Below are positions 25,256 through 35,888 of a DNA stretch of 64,000 nucleotides, piece after piece. The stretch's first letter is position 1; the number at the start of each line of letters is the position of its first letter. The DNA lies in the NCBI RefSeq assembly GCF_047495875.1, contig NC_092463.1:21255224-21319223 (forward strand). The letters are read 5' to 3'. The position numbers were made by a program, and so were the translations under genes. The DNA is from Pithys albifrons albifrons. Taxonomy: Eukaryota > Chordata > Aves > Passeriformes > Thamnophilidae. The notes under the pieces are model-generated. The model saw only the letters and a program-made list of their open reading frames with translations, was not told the DNA's origin and did no database searches.

Positions 25256-25290
<35 letters not shown>

Positions 25291-28200
25291 TCATCACCAC
25301 CACCATCACACACAACCTCAGCCACAGCAAACTGTGCAGCAACAGTCTCAGCCACAGCAGGTCCTTATTCCAGCGTCTCAGCAAGGTCAGACTTAATTTC
25401 TAAACTCTCTGGCAAAAGACTCTGAAGTTGGTCCAGCTCTAAATCTAGGGCAGGATGCTTGTCTGATGGAAAACTTTTAGTCTTTCTACTTGTCTCTATT
25501 TAATGCATAAAGAGAACTGTCTTGGTAAAAAGTTTTGGCATTTGTTTTGAGTCATATTCTTTCGAAGATTTTTAGAACGGCTAAATTCTTCTCTTGTCTC
25601 CTATAATGTAACATGTTTTCAGAATACGCGACTTCCAAAGTCCATTAGCAGCTCTATGTTCAAGCCACTACACATGTGCAGTTGACGGTTTAGTTGTGAG
25701 GTAGTAATGGCATTAGGAGAAAATTATTCCAAAAACCCCGTTATTGTTTGGCATAACTCAGTGCGGGGACCTGGAAAATAGTAGTTGTAAAATAGTCTGA
25801 GTGAAGGTATTTTTGTGGTCTTAAAAGATTGCACATTGTGTAGATGTGGATGGTCAAGGTGTGTTTTAGGGAGCTGTAACAGTGTGGTGTCTTGTAATTA
25901 GTGTCTTGTGTGTTCTTGATTAATAATTTAAGAAAAAAAATCAGCAATTATAATTTAATTTGAAAACTAAGGTAAATGTTACTGGATTTAACTGTATATA
26001 TGCTGAGTAAAAAAATCTGACACCTACAAAAGGCTTGGTTGGGTTTTCAGTGTATTAAGTTTATGGCATAAAATACTTATCTGTGGTTGTTACAGACTTC
26101 AGTCTTTTTATCAGATTTCATGGGTTCGTCACAGGCACAAAGGATAGATGTGAGTTGATTTCCTTCCCTTCCCCTCCGAAAACTAGCCAAACCCAAGCAC
26201 CTTGTATTCGACACAGAACAGAACTAATGTGACTAGAACCTGTTCTTGTGGTATTTTTATCCTATGGTGTGTGGAGGGGGTTGGGGGTCTTTTGCTTTTG
26301 GCCACTTCTTTTGTTTGTTGGGCTTTTTGCAAGGCGAGGGGGGTGGTGATGGCTTGTTTTCTTCTAATAGTACGTTTTATTTTGGCTACACGTAAATCAG
26401 TTTTGAGCGTTGGGATAAAATTAGTTTTGAAATTAAGGCCCCCAAATAAATCCCCTGAGCTCCCAAGGCTCCGGGAGTCTCCACCGAGGTGACAGTGGCA
26501 CAGCCTGAAGCGGCTGCGCTCGCTCCGCGGAGGAGCCGCGACTCTGCCCACCTGGGCTCCCCTCGCTGGCGGGCAGGTCCGTCCCACACTCCGCGGAGGG
26601 CGGTGTTAGGGTAGAGTAAGATCCAGCCTATAATAACACATTTAAAGCTGATTTATTGTTGTCCAGCGTTGTAGCATAGGACCAAATGACATTGTACAGT
26701 CGAAATTAGGATATCAAAGCACTTTAATCACTAATATGTAGTTTTATGAATTACTTGACTTTCCTGTTCTGGGGTGGAAATGGCATAGTAGTAGTTCCCT
26801 TGCATGCCCTGGTGCAGTCACAGGGAGAGATCGGGATGATTGGCATTCCTGCTGTCCTTTGTGTGGTCCTGGCCCAGGTTCATGAGATTTCCTTAAGCTC
26901 ACTTGCCCTTCTTGTGTTCCCTGATAGTTGGAGAGATGCCCTCAGATCCTGGTGCAGCATTGCAGGGCTTCCCACCCCAGAATCTTGTTCAGAAATTCTG
27001 TTTACCCCCCAAATATTCTTAAGTGTCCTTTGTTAGAGAATTGGATAGAGAATAGCTTGTCAATGATTAATTCATTCAAATTGTCGTGTAATTTTTGAGT
27101 TTACTATGACTGCTATTAGCACCAGCAACCTGCTTGTTTGACAGGCTCAGACACTTGCATTTCTGGATGATCAGCAGATTGTATAGTTGAGCTCTGTTTT
27201 CTTTAGCACACCAAAACTGCTTTGTTGTGTGGGACAGGTAGTTGATCACATTTCGTCCTCTGCTACACGAGAAAGACAGTGAAGATCATGAGCTAACAGT
27301 TGTGCTAACTGCTTGTAACTCAAGCCAACTGCAGCATCTCCTTACTCTTCATCCTGTAACAATCCTTGATTAAATCTGTTTTAAGAGTTAAATATTTTCA
27401 GTTGACGTTTCTGAAGAACTTTGGTATTTGACATCATCACGGTTATCAGCATTTCACTAATACCTTTAATTTCAGAAATGTATTTTAAATCTTACTTTAC
27501 CTGGATTCAGAGTAGGTAACTGAAGCCCTTGAAATAAGATCTGTAAAGGCAAAGTAGTCATAGCACCTCTCAAAGCTGCTGTTGGATATTGTCTTAGCGA
27601 GTAAAACTTAATAAGATCAGAGAGTGCTTAGTAGCTGTTTGTGTGATAAGCTCAACTGATGTTTGGGTGATGTTCTTTCTATGTTACTCTGGCTTGGATG
27701 TTATTTTGGGCAGATTGTTTATTTTTCATTACATTCTGTTTTTTGTTTCTAGCACCTCAGCAGCAGGTTCTTGTGCCAGATTCCAAGCTGATACCACACA
27801 TGAATGCATCGGGCATGGTAAGAGAAGCAGAAGTTTATGCAGGCATACACTGTCATCATGCAAGTTGTTTTGAAACACAAATCTGGTCAGCAGATGTTTA
27901 AATGTAATTTAGGACACATTGATAAAGCTATCTGCCATCTTTGAGTTTTGTGGCTGCACTGACAATCTAGGAACAGTAATGTAAGATTTCAGTTCTGATA
28001 ACAAATCTAAGACTTACCTTGATCCTCTGCTTTAAATATGTTTAACTAAAACTTTTATTAAAACAGAAATTGGAGTACTTTGGGTGTGCACAATGCTATG
28101 CTTATATGCCGACACACCACCATTAACTGATGCAAGCATACTGTATTTGCTGGATTTAGGAAAAAGCACTGGCTGCTCTGTAACTTAAGTTTATGTCGAG

Positions 28201-31200
28201 AGAAGATTTAGCATTGCACTTAGATCTTTGCTGATCACATTAGTTTGATTCACTAACTTTCTAACAGCATATAAAACTGAGTCTGGTCATTTTCTTGGAG
28301 TTTATCTCTCTGGACATTAATTTTGTTTATCTTCTCTTCCTTTAAATGCTAAGACTTATTTAAAAGAAAAAGAAATTGTTTGTAGCCATGAAAACAACAA
28401 CTAATACCAGTTAAACAGTTGTATTATGATCAGAATTCATTATGTTCTTACATCTTGTACAATAAAAGCCTATGAAACAAAGTTTCATGGTGCAACAAGT
28501 TTTCAAGCTGCAACAGCTTGGTTACCCTTCACTTTTCTATTACCTGCTGATCTTGCTACTGAAAAGAGCCTTAAATTTGTTACTTGAACAGCATGGTTTA
28601 CTTGGAGGCTGAGAGCACGTAAACATACACCTTTTTCTTATGTCTTACAGCCATTTCAATGGGATTCATAAGTTTCCAAGTCTAGCAGTAAAATACTTTG
28701 TTTTATGACTCAGAGGTTGTTGATGGGTATTGCAAAATGAGTATGCCAAGCTTTTTAAATGCTGCTGTCAAAATGTGGATGAATTGTGTACCTCCAAGGA
28801 CTGCTGTTCAGCACATAGTCACAATGAGTTTGGAAATATTTTTTGTGCTTATTAGAAACATTTAAGTGGATATAAAAGAGTGGGTCTGACAGACCTTGAG
28901 TATCTGGGAAGGTACAGTGTAATGAGAGTTTATTCATCGGCCTTTGTCTGGGATACATACAAGCATACTTTAGTTTTGTTTGGTAATCTCTAATCTTGGC
29001 AGTTGTAACTACTATATTGACCAGCCAGTATGGGAAGGTGCTGTTTCTGAAAACCAAGAAGTATGCACACTACTCAGTAATAAAGTTTAAATCCTTTCAG
29101 TATCAAAGAGTAATTGGCCATGGTTCCCTTATAGAAGTGGAAGGGAGGCTGAAGTTAGACCCTTGAAATGGAGAGGCCCCTGGAGAAGTCTATTGCCCTC
29201 TGTGTATTAAGGACTTGAAGCAAATTTCTGTATTTGGAGCTTCCATAATTGTGTTGAAATTCAGTTTCCTTGCACAGGTTCAAAGCATTACTCATTGAGA
29301 GTTTTCCTCTTTCTCTTTGAATCAGATGTCTTGAGAGAAAAATTAGTAATTCTGTGAGCAGTTGGTACACAGTATGCATATATTCACATAGAAGAGTTGT
29401 GTTATGTGGGACTTGAAATGCAAATCACTTAGAGAATGAAGAAAAATGCAAACCTGATTACTGCTCCTTCTGAAAACAAGACAGGCAAACATAATCGTTG
29501 CTTCAGTATCTTAGGCTTCTTCAGATCTGTAGGCCCATACCCTTAGCTGCTCTGAAAAAGTGTGAGTAAAATTACCACATGAATAATGCAGTGTTGTGCT
29601 GTATTAGCAGAGGAGGAAAAAAAATCTGCTGAGCTTGCCAATAAACCAAGAAGCCACGTAGAGTTGGGTTAGGCTGTGATATATAGTGATTTTGCTTCAG
29701 CCTTCCTCCTATTAAGGAAGAAGGAAAATAATTTTTACAAGTAGTATAATGTATGCCAAAAACTTGCGTGGAGACATTGGAAATGGCAATCAAAAGGTAC
29801 AGGCAGGATGTTGTGAGATGAAACACTGGCGACAATGTTTGTGCTTAAAACGCTTTTCCTTGTATTTCAGAGTGCTGCAGCTACTGCAGCTACATTGGCT
29901 CTCCCTGCTGGTGTTACTCCAGTTCAGCAGATACTTACAAATTCAGGTAACACTGAGAACAAACAATAGTTTTGAGGGTTCTTGGGAGGGAGAAATTCTG
30001 GGATTTACTTTTTGTTATTTACTGTTAAAAGCAGAATCGGGGACTCCACCCTTAGAAGATAGTCTAGTCTCTCTGGTAGACTCCTGTACTCTTTTTGCTC
30101 CCTGAGTTTCATATGAATCTTGTGGTTATGCCCTAACAGTGGTGTGGGTTAGATTCTGTGCAAGTTTTTCCCACTTAAGAGAAGCTCATGAAGCACAAGG
30201 ACAGGTGTTGCTGTGTTTTCCCTTTATGTATTTCTGAGCTTTGTGATGCATGATCTGAGCTCAGATAGTAGGTTGGGTATAAAAAGAGGATCATTTCATC
30301 TTTAGATGAGGAATATCGTAAGGTTTCTTGTACCTGCTAAGTACACAAAGTGAAATTTCTAACTTCTCTAGCAATGTTAATTTTATTTCATATTTATAAA
30401 TTTGAAATACTGTTATGCCATACATTTAGAATGTAATTAAATGTTACTTTGAGCAGCATATCTGATGCTTCGTGTAGTTCTGTATTATGCCCAAAAAAGC
30501 TGCTTTTCTAGATCTGGTTGCTGCTTTTGCCAGAGTAATTCACCTGGTCTGCTCAGAATTACCTGAGGCTTAAACTCCCTGCTTTGCACAACTAGATGTT
30601 TAATGATGGTATATAGTTGAAATAAAATTTAAATTTGTAGCTTGTCTAAAAGTACAAGTTTTCCAAATTTTAAGGAAGCACATCTATTTATTATAGCATG
30701 GAATAATCTGCAGCTTGCATATGTTACTTCTGTTATGGTTGTAATTATTTTTCTTCAGTTTAAAATACTTACAGTGTTTGCTGAAACAAGGGGCTAAGGT
30801 AGTCCTTTCAGATATACTTAGTTGTTTTACTAAATAAGGATTTGCATTTGCTCAGGAAGTAGAACTCCAGGAAATCTGTCTTTGAGGGAAATGTATAAAG
30901 TTCAGTGTTATGTAATTTAATTTCCTCTCTCTTCTTATTCTACTTTTCTGATTAGAAATGTGAAAAGCCAATGTTGGAATCTATCTTAGCTCTTGCTTTT
31001 CAGAATTGCAGGCAATTTCCAAAGGGATGTGTGATGTGTGCCTTGGATGTATTTTGTGAAGTGATGAAGGGTAATAAAGCTAAAGGATAATGAAAGGAAG
31101 TCAAGTACAGGTGTTATGGGAACAGAAAGGAGAGGTGGACAAGAAGTGTAAGGATAGATTCTTTTTTTTTCCCCTCCCAAAATCAACTGCACAATAATGC

Positions 31201-34200
31201 TGCAAAGAAAGTTACACACACAGTAATTTCTTGAAATGTGGTGATTGGAAGGAAAAAATTTGGAGAAAAGTAGATCTTCTGACAGGACCCTGGAAATAGC
31301 AGTGGATAGAATTTTTGCATTGTCAGTACCTGTATTCCTATTTTTGTTTAATTTGTTTTTTTATCTGTAAAACCTATCTTTTGAAACATGAGATATGTTT
31401 ATAGGTGAGAGCTTTTGTTTAAAATGCCGTGTTAAAGGATTAGACTGTGACTACCAAAAGTAAATTCATTTTTGGATTGCATACCCCATGATCAAGTTTA
31501 GATGGTAAACAACCGTGTGTGTTTCTGGCACAGTTACTGTAGCATGGTGCCTTCTCACTGATGAAAGCGAAGCATTTTAATGTTTCTCTCATTCGGTTGT
31601 CGTTGGTATTCTTCTAGGAAAAAGCTTCTAAACTAAGATGATTTAAAAAGTAAACTTGTACATTTGATTAATTTGATACTTACTTTACTACAGGTCAGAT
31701 CCTCCAAGTAGTTAGAGCTGCCAATGGAGCTCAGTATATCATTCAACCACAGCAGCCAGTTGTTCTACAGCAGCAGGTCATACCACAAATGCAGCCTGGG
31801 GGAGTGCAAGCACCTGTTATTCAGCAGGTAAAAGAAAATCTTTGAATAGGCACACTTGAAAGAAAGAAAACATGGTAGCAATTACTAAAGAGGCTTGTAT
31901 TTTTATGAGAAAATTGAAAGAGAACACAAAGTCAGAAATGGTACATTAAAAGAAAAGAAAGTTGTGTGATGTGGGTTTTTTCTGTTTGGTGGGGGGTTTT
32001 GTTTATTGGGGTTTTTTTTAGTGAACAATTTTGAAACATTGTTTTCAATGTCACTTTTATTCTTGCCAAGTACTGACTGGCTGCAGTTTAAAATTCTTTT
32101 TGTGTGTCTTCTGATGGTTATATTATGTGCATAATTCTAGTCTACATACTGTGCATAAAAATGTGATCATTGGCTAAAATGGTTTTGACTCTGTTAACAC
32201 ACAGAAAGAAATACCTCAAACTCAGATCCCCACATCTGTGATAGCATAGAATTTAGCATAGTGCCACAGTTCTGCACTTTAAGCATGAATAACAATTTAT
32301 AGAGTTTAAAGTTAATTTTTTTTTTAATAAAAGAAGGGATTTTTAAAATAATCTTTCACCTGAATTAAAACATTCCACTGCTGTGCTTGGAACTCTGGTG
32401 TGATGGCAGTGCTAGTGTTTTAGAATGGATAGACAGTAGGTTTTCTTAAGTTTAGCAATGCAGAAAATGAACACCAAGTAGTGAAAGAAGGTATGGGATT
32501 ACAAATTAAATTATCTATCAGATATAGGTGGAGTATTTGTAACTTTAATTAGTGCAAGTCTGATATTCTTTGGTTGTGTCTTTGAGTAAGTGATGTGGCA
32601 GTCTCTCATATTAGCAGCCACAGTACTTGCAATGATATTCCATCAGGTTTTGGCTCCTCTTCCTGGAGGGATTTCCCAGCAGACGGGAGTGATTATTCAG
32701 CCTCAGCAGATCCTGTTTACAGGAAATAAAACACAAGTCATACCTACAACAGTGGCTGCCCCTACACCAGCTCAAGCACAGATTCCTGCAGCTGGTCAGC
32801 AGCAACCACAACAGCAACAGGCACAACCACAAGCACCACTTGTTCTCCAAGTTGATGGAGCAGGGGACACATCATCTGAAGAAGAAGAAGATGAGGAGGA
32901 AGACTATGATGATGATGAAGAGGAAGACAAAGAAAAAGATGGAGGTGAAGATGGCCAAGTTGAAGAGGTAAACTTAATGTTATTTCAGAAGTCCAGAGCA
33001 TGGTTGTGCTTCATTGAAAATTGTCAGTATTTTAACGAAAGTTATCTGTTTCAGATAATAAAATATTTCAGTAATTTTGAGAATATAACTGTTATCCTTG
33101 TACTTAAGGTTCTTTATTTCCCATATGGAAGTTGTGGAAATGGTGTGTATTAGCAAAGCACCTTGAAATGCAGCAGGGGAAGGCAGGGGGATACAGCTAA
33201 AACTGTTAACTGTCATGAATGCTGTTTTAAAAACTTCATCAGTAATATTTTTGATGTTATAGAGAGGTCAGTCATGAAATTTTACAAACACCAGAATATT
33301 TATAGTACAGGAGCAAGAATGGTTGTGGTGATGGAAGGCTTGCAATGCTCAGAATCTGGCCTGGACACTGAAGTCCCAGACTAAAACTAGTAAGGGTATT
33401 TTCTCAGGAAGAAGGGTAGGAAGGGAGTGTATGTACATGAGCCCTCTGCTGGGAAGCCTGATTCTCCCCACCTCATATGCATTTTAGGTCCTGTAGTTCA
33501 TACACAAGACTGTAGCCTCATGTAAGTAATCATGTAACAGCTCTGTAATGAAAGTAGTAGCTCTAATCTTGCTCAGTATCATAACTTTTCACATGTATTT
33601 GTTTCAGGAGCCTCTGAACAGTGAAGATGATGTGAGTGATGAGGAAGGACAAGAACTATTCGATACAGAAAATGTTGTTGTGTGCCAGTATGATAAGGTA
33701 ATGTCTGCAAAACAGAATCCATAAGTTATGCTTTCTCTGTTCTTATGTCTTAATTCTTTAAGTAATATCTTTGAGATTGTTAAGCACAGGTAGGTCTGTA
33801 TAGATGTGAATGGAAATACAAGAATTAGCTGTTGTTTTTAAAATAAGTTTCTGTGCCATGTTTGTACTAAACTTGGTAATGAGTAAAGCTTAGAAAAATT
33901 TGGCTGCATTTTATTTTTCTTGGTCATGTCTTTTTGTGCCCTTTAATGAAAAGGACAGTCCTCTGGGCTCAGGAGTGCTGGACTGTTACAACTTTGATCA
34001 TTTATTGTGGCATTGAATAGAAAAGGTATCATCAGGATTTAGACTTGTGGAAAACCATTCCTTGATCACTAAGAGTATCTCTTCTGGGTCATAGAATAGT
34101 TACTAGAGGACAATGTTCTTTGGTGTTATGCATTGTGCTATACAAAATTCCAAAATTGAATGTTTGTGCTTGTTTTGCTTTAAATTCTGCTGAACTGTTT

Positions 34201-35888
34201 TGCCTGCTCTGTAATAACTACATTCTTTCATGTTTTCCCTGGAATATCCAAGGATTCCTCTGTGTCTTGAATTTTTTAAATGTGTCTAGAGGACATCAGA
34301 ACTACCTTTTGGCTGAGGTGGATTTTCTTTCTTTTCCTGTGCTAGATTAATAGGACTATGATGGCTAAGGATCCTTTTTTAAAGCAGGAAAAAGCTGTAA
34401 GCTTGTTGAATAAAAACTCCTCTGTTGCAAAGAATGACTGTGTTAGAAAATCTTCAGTTATGCCCAGATTCTGCTTACACTTGCCATGAGATTCAACAGA
34501 CAATTTAAGATAAAGTGGTATCAGTATCTACATCCCAACGATCTGTCTCCTCCAGACTGTAGTCCAAAAGTGTTTGTTTTGAGGCAATTTGTGAGAATAG
34601 TGAGGCACCTCAGAACAGCAGTCAGAAAAGCTTGTTGGGAGCTGCTGAAGCTGAGCAACAGGAACTGCTTGGAAATCCTTACCCTCTCAAAAGTTAAGAA
34701 TGAGAACTTCGTCCATCATTAACCCCCAGTGCCATGTGCTCTGAAAGGACTTCATCTCTTACAAAACAATCATTGATCTGTTTGTCTCTAAAACTATGCA
34801 GGATCAGCTCAGATCTGAGCAGTTTCCTCCTGCCCAGTGTCCTGAATCAGCTGATGGTGGGTGCCTCTGGAATTATAAGACAAAGGCAAGAGAGCATTTT
34901 ACCATCCTTCTGTGAGCTGTCTCTTGAGGAAGAGATAGTGGCTTCTTATCAAATAACCAGTGGATAATTTTTTCCTTTATTTGTCAGAAATGAATTTGAT
35001 TATTTTTGAATCCTTGAAAGCAAGAACTTTTTTAAATATATTGTGTGATGTGTGGAGAATTAGTTTTTAAATCCACCTTTTCCATGTCTGTTACCAGTAA
35101 GTCTTAGGCTTCTGTGTTTTGTACTGTGAAGATTTTCAGACTGAAAACCTTGTAAATGATCCACTTGACTTTTAAGCGAAACTTAACTTTCAGAAATCCA
35201 GAGTCAAACTCTTCAGATTAGAGGTGAAAAGTTGAATAGGCCTGCTGTCTATATGTACAAAATATAAACTAGTCTTCATGCAGAATACAGGTTAGACAAG
35301 AGCTACAAATAATGAAAATTGATGTTTCACCCTTTCAGGGCTACTTGAAAACATCAGTCTTTTTGTTACAGCAATTGAAATAAGGATTTCTGGCTTTCAA
35401 GTAGAGTTTCATGGCTGTTGTAAGCAAAGATAATTTAATCAAATTAAAGCATCAGAGGTGGATGTATCTTTATTCTTCCTTTCCAGCAACTTATAAAAAT
35501 GTGCTGTATGCTTTGCATTTTGGAATGTCTCTGTGCTTACATTATTTTGTGACTGTTGCTGTCAGTGATTTAAAAAAAACAAAACCAGAAGATACTGATC
35601 TGTCCATAATTAGGTTTTGTTTCCCATACCTAAGCACACAATTGATTTTCAAGATACTTGTCGTAATTTAGTGATGTATGTCTAGTAGTTATTTTCATTT
35701 TTTTCCTTGCCCTTATAATTACACATTATTATCCATTTCTGATGCAGAGTAATAGTTCAACTTTCCCCCCCTGCTTTTAGATTCACAGAAGTAAAAACAA
35801 ATGGAAATTTCATCTCAAAGATGGCATCATGAATCTTAATGGAAGAGATTATGTATTTTCCAAAGCCATTGGAGATGCAGAATGGTGA
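16187..35888 (+). CDS. GTF2A1: TFIIA large subunit precursor (alpha/beta), complete gene in 9 coding exons
   Basis: This gene encodes the TFIIA alpha/beta precursor. With the small gamma subunit, TFIIA binds and stabilises TBP on promoter DNA in the nucleus. Joining nine exons (30, 102, 208, 65, 76, 134, 321, 90 and 108 nt including the stop) gives an unbroken 377-residue protein, against 376 in human as I recall it. All introns are GT-AG. Domain order: N-terminal helical part (about 1-55, PKLYRSVIEDVIND), Gln/His-rich tract (11 Q then 7 H, residues 71-88), Gln/Pro/Ala/Val-rich linker, the Taspase1-type site QVDG with cleavage expected after Asp275, an acidic run (about 284-306), and the C-terminal beta-barrel segment ending DAEW. 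The start codon context is good (G at -3 and +4). Identification is by residue-level match to the known family. Confidence 0.97.
17239..17250 (+). promoter_or_regulatory. TATA-like box, possible alternative promoter
   Basis: CTTTAAATAGGG lies in GC-rich DNA at the 3' end of the CpG island, followed by more CpG-rich sequence. Two related AT-rich boxes are nearby (TTTATATAG near 17,138 and TAATATAG near 17,163). They could be TATA or MEF2-like sites for a second start inside intron 1. No associated first exon can be proved from sequence alone. Confidence 0.25.
18332..18358 (+). repeat. AT/GT dinucleotide microsatellite
   Basis: It is an alternating (AT)n-(GT)n-(AT)n array of about 27 bases in GTF2A1 intron 1. 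Confidence 0.8.
21677..21751 (+). repeat. (TCCC)n microsatellite, about 19 units
   Basis: An uninterrupted TCCC tetranucleotide array of about 75 bases lies in GTF2A1 intron 1. It is preceded by a T-run and followed by a C-rich patch. It is a pure pyrimidine mirror repeat, purine on the minus strand. The length may be imprecise in an assembly. Confidence 0.95.
22541..22675 (-). mobile_element. CR1 LINE 3' fragment
   Basis: The reverse-strand CR1 3' region is recognisable from CATAAAATGGTTGAAGGTGA (the degenerate tail plus GGAAGGGACC-like block), GAGTTGCCCAGGACAATGTC, and TTTGAGCATC followed by GGAATGGAGTCTCCA. It is short, degenerate and intronic. Confidence 0.6.
23284..23324 (+). repeat. 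17-bp tandem duplication
   Basis: The unit ATGCAGTATATTCTGTA occurs twice in tandem, followed by a partial third copy (ATGCAGT), 90 bases upstream of exon 2. Confidence 0.8.
23415..23516 (+). CDS. GTF2A1: GTF2A1 coding exon 2
   Basis: This exon encodes 34 residues from PKLYRSVIED to MELKT. It is the first part of the TFIIA helical domain, which pairs with TFIIA gamma. It has phase 0 at both ends and a GTAAGT donor. Confidence 0.97.
23517..25177 (+). other. GTF2A1: GTF2A1 intron 2
   Basis: This is a 1.66-kb GT-AG intron. No exon or nameable repeat was seen. Confidence 0.85.
25178..25385 (+). CDS. GTF2A1: GTF2A1 coding exon 3 (polyQ/polyH)
   Basis: It encodes LWENKLMQSKAVDGFHSEEQ, then an 11-Gln and 7-His tract, and ends VLIPASQQ plus one base. 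The donor is G|GTCAGA, which lacks the usual A at +3. Read-through would add three codons (G, Q, T) and then a TAA. The CAG/CAA interruptions make the Gln tract less prone to expansion than a pure CAG run. Confidence 0.95.
25386..27752 (+). other. GTF2A1: GTF2A1 intron 3
   Basis: This is a 2.37-kb phase-1 intron ending TTTGTTTCTAG. A GC-richer patch lies at 26,440-26,610. No exon was recognised in it. Confidence 0.8.
27753..27817 (+). CDS. GTF2A1: GTF2A1 coding exon 4
   Basis: This 65-nt exon encodes APQQQVLVPDSKLIPHMNAS and then GM. Phase 1 in and phase 0 out keep the frame with both neighbours. The donor is GTAAGA. Confidence 0.95.
27818..29870 (+). other. GTF2A1: GTF2A1 intron 4
   Basis: This is a 2.05-kb GT-AG intron. 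Nothing else was recognised. Confidence 0.85.
29871..29946 (+). CDS. GTF2A1: GTF2A1 coding exon 5
   Basis: This 76-nt exon encodes SAAATAATLALPAGVTPVQQ and then ILTNS, plus one base. Acceptor TGTATTTCAG, donor GTAACA. It matches the conserved linker of TFIIA alpha. Confidence 0.96.
29947..31693 (+). other. GTF2A1: GTF2A1 intron 5
   Basis: This is a 1.75-kb phase-1 intron ending TTACTACAG. Nothing else was recognised. Confidence 0.85.
31694..31827 (+). CDS. GTF2A1: GTF2A1 coding exon 6
   Basis: This 134-nt exon encodes GQILQVVRAANGAQYIIQPQ through QMQPGGVQAPVIQQ, a Gln- and Val-rich linker. The donor is GTAAAA. Confidence 0.96.
31828..32646 (+). other. GTF2A1: GTF2A1 intron 6
   Basis: This is a 0.8-kb phase-0 intron with several T-runs. 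Nothing else was recognised. Confidence 0.85.
32647..32967 (+). CDS. GTF2A1: GTF2A1 coding exon 7 (Taspase1 site and acidic tract)
   Basis: This is the largest coding exon, 107 codons from VLAPLPGGIS to GQVEE. It holds the QVDG motif at residues 273-276, where Taspase1 cleaves the family precursor into alpha and beta chains. The following Glu/Asp run (EEEEDEEEDYDDDEEED) is the acidic region. Phase 0 at both ends, donor GTAAAC. Confidence 0.97.
32968..33607 (+). other. GTF2A1: GTF2A1 intron 7
   Basis: This is a 0.64-kb phase-0 intron. The reading frame of exon 7 stays open into it for 62 codons, to a TAG at 33,151-33,153. Confidence 0.8.
33608..33697 (+). CDS. GTF2A1: GTF2A1 coding exon 8
   Basis: This exon encodes 30 residues from EPLNSEDDVSDEEGQELFDT to VCQYDK, leading into the C-terminal beta-barrel that contacts TBP and DNA. 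The donor is GTAATG. Confidence 0.97.
33698..35780 (+). other. GTF2A1: GTF2A1 intron 8
   Basis: This is a 2.08-kb phase-0 intron. It contains one copy (35,074-35,106) of a 33-bp sequence repeated exactly in the 3' UTR. Confidence 0.85.
35074..35106 (+). repeat. 33-bp exact repeat, intronic copy
   Basis: It is identical to 37,947-37,979 in direct orientation. The shared sequence runs from CACCTTTTCC to AGTAAGTCTTA. Flanks on both sides differ. Confidence 0.85.
35781..35888 (+). CDS. GTF2A1: GTF2A1 coding exon 9 (terminal)
   Basis: This exon encodes IHRSKNKWKFHLKDGIMNLN through KAIGDAEW and a TGA stop at 35,886-35,888. It is the highly conserved TFIIA beta C-terminus. Confidence 0.97.
   Translation: MHRSKNKWKFHLKDGIMNLNGRDYVFSKAIGDAEW

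Noticed and set aside
25244..25310. CAG/CAA/CAT array considered as a free microsatellite
   Set aside because: It lies inside GTF2A1 exon 3 and encodes the Gln and His tracts in frame, so it is coding.
32590..33153. 187-codon frame around GTF2A1 exon 7
   Set aside because: The real coding part is 32,647-32,967. The upstream ATG is in intron 6 and the downstream residues are intron 7 read-through.
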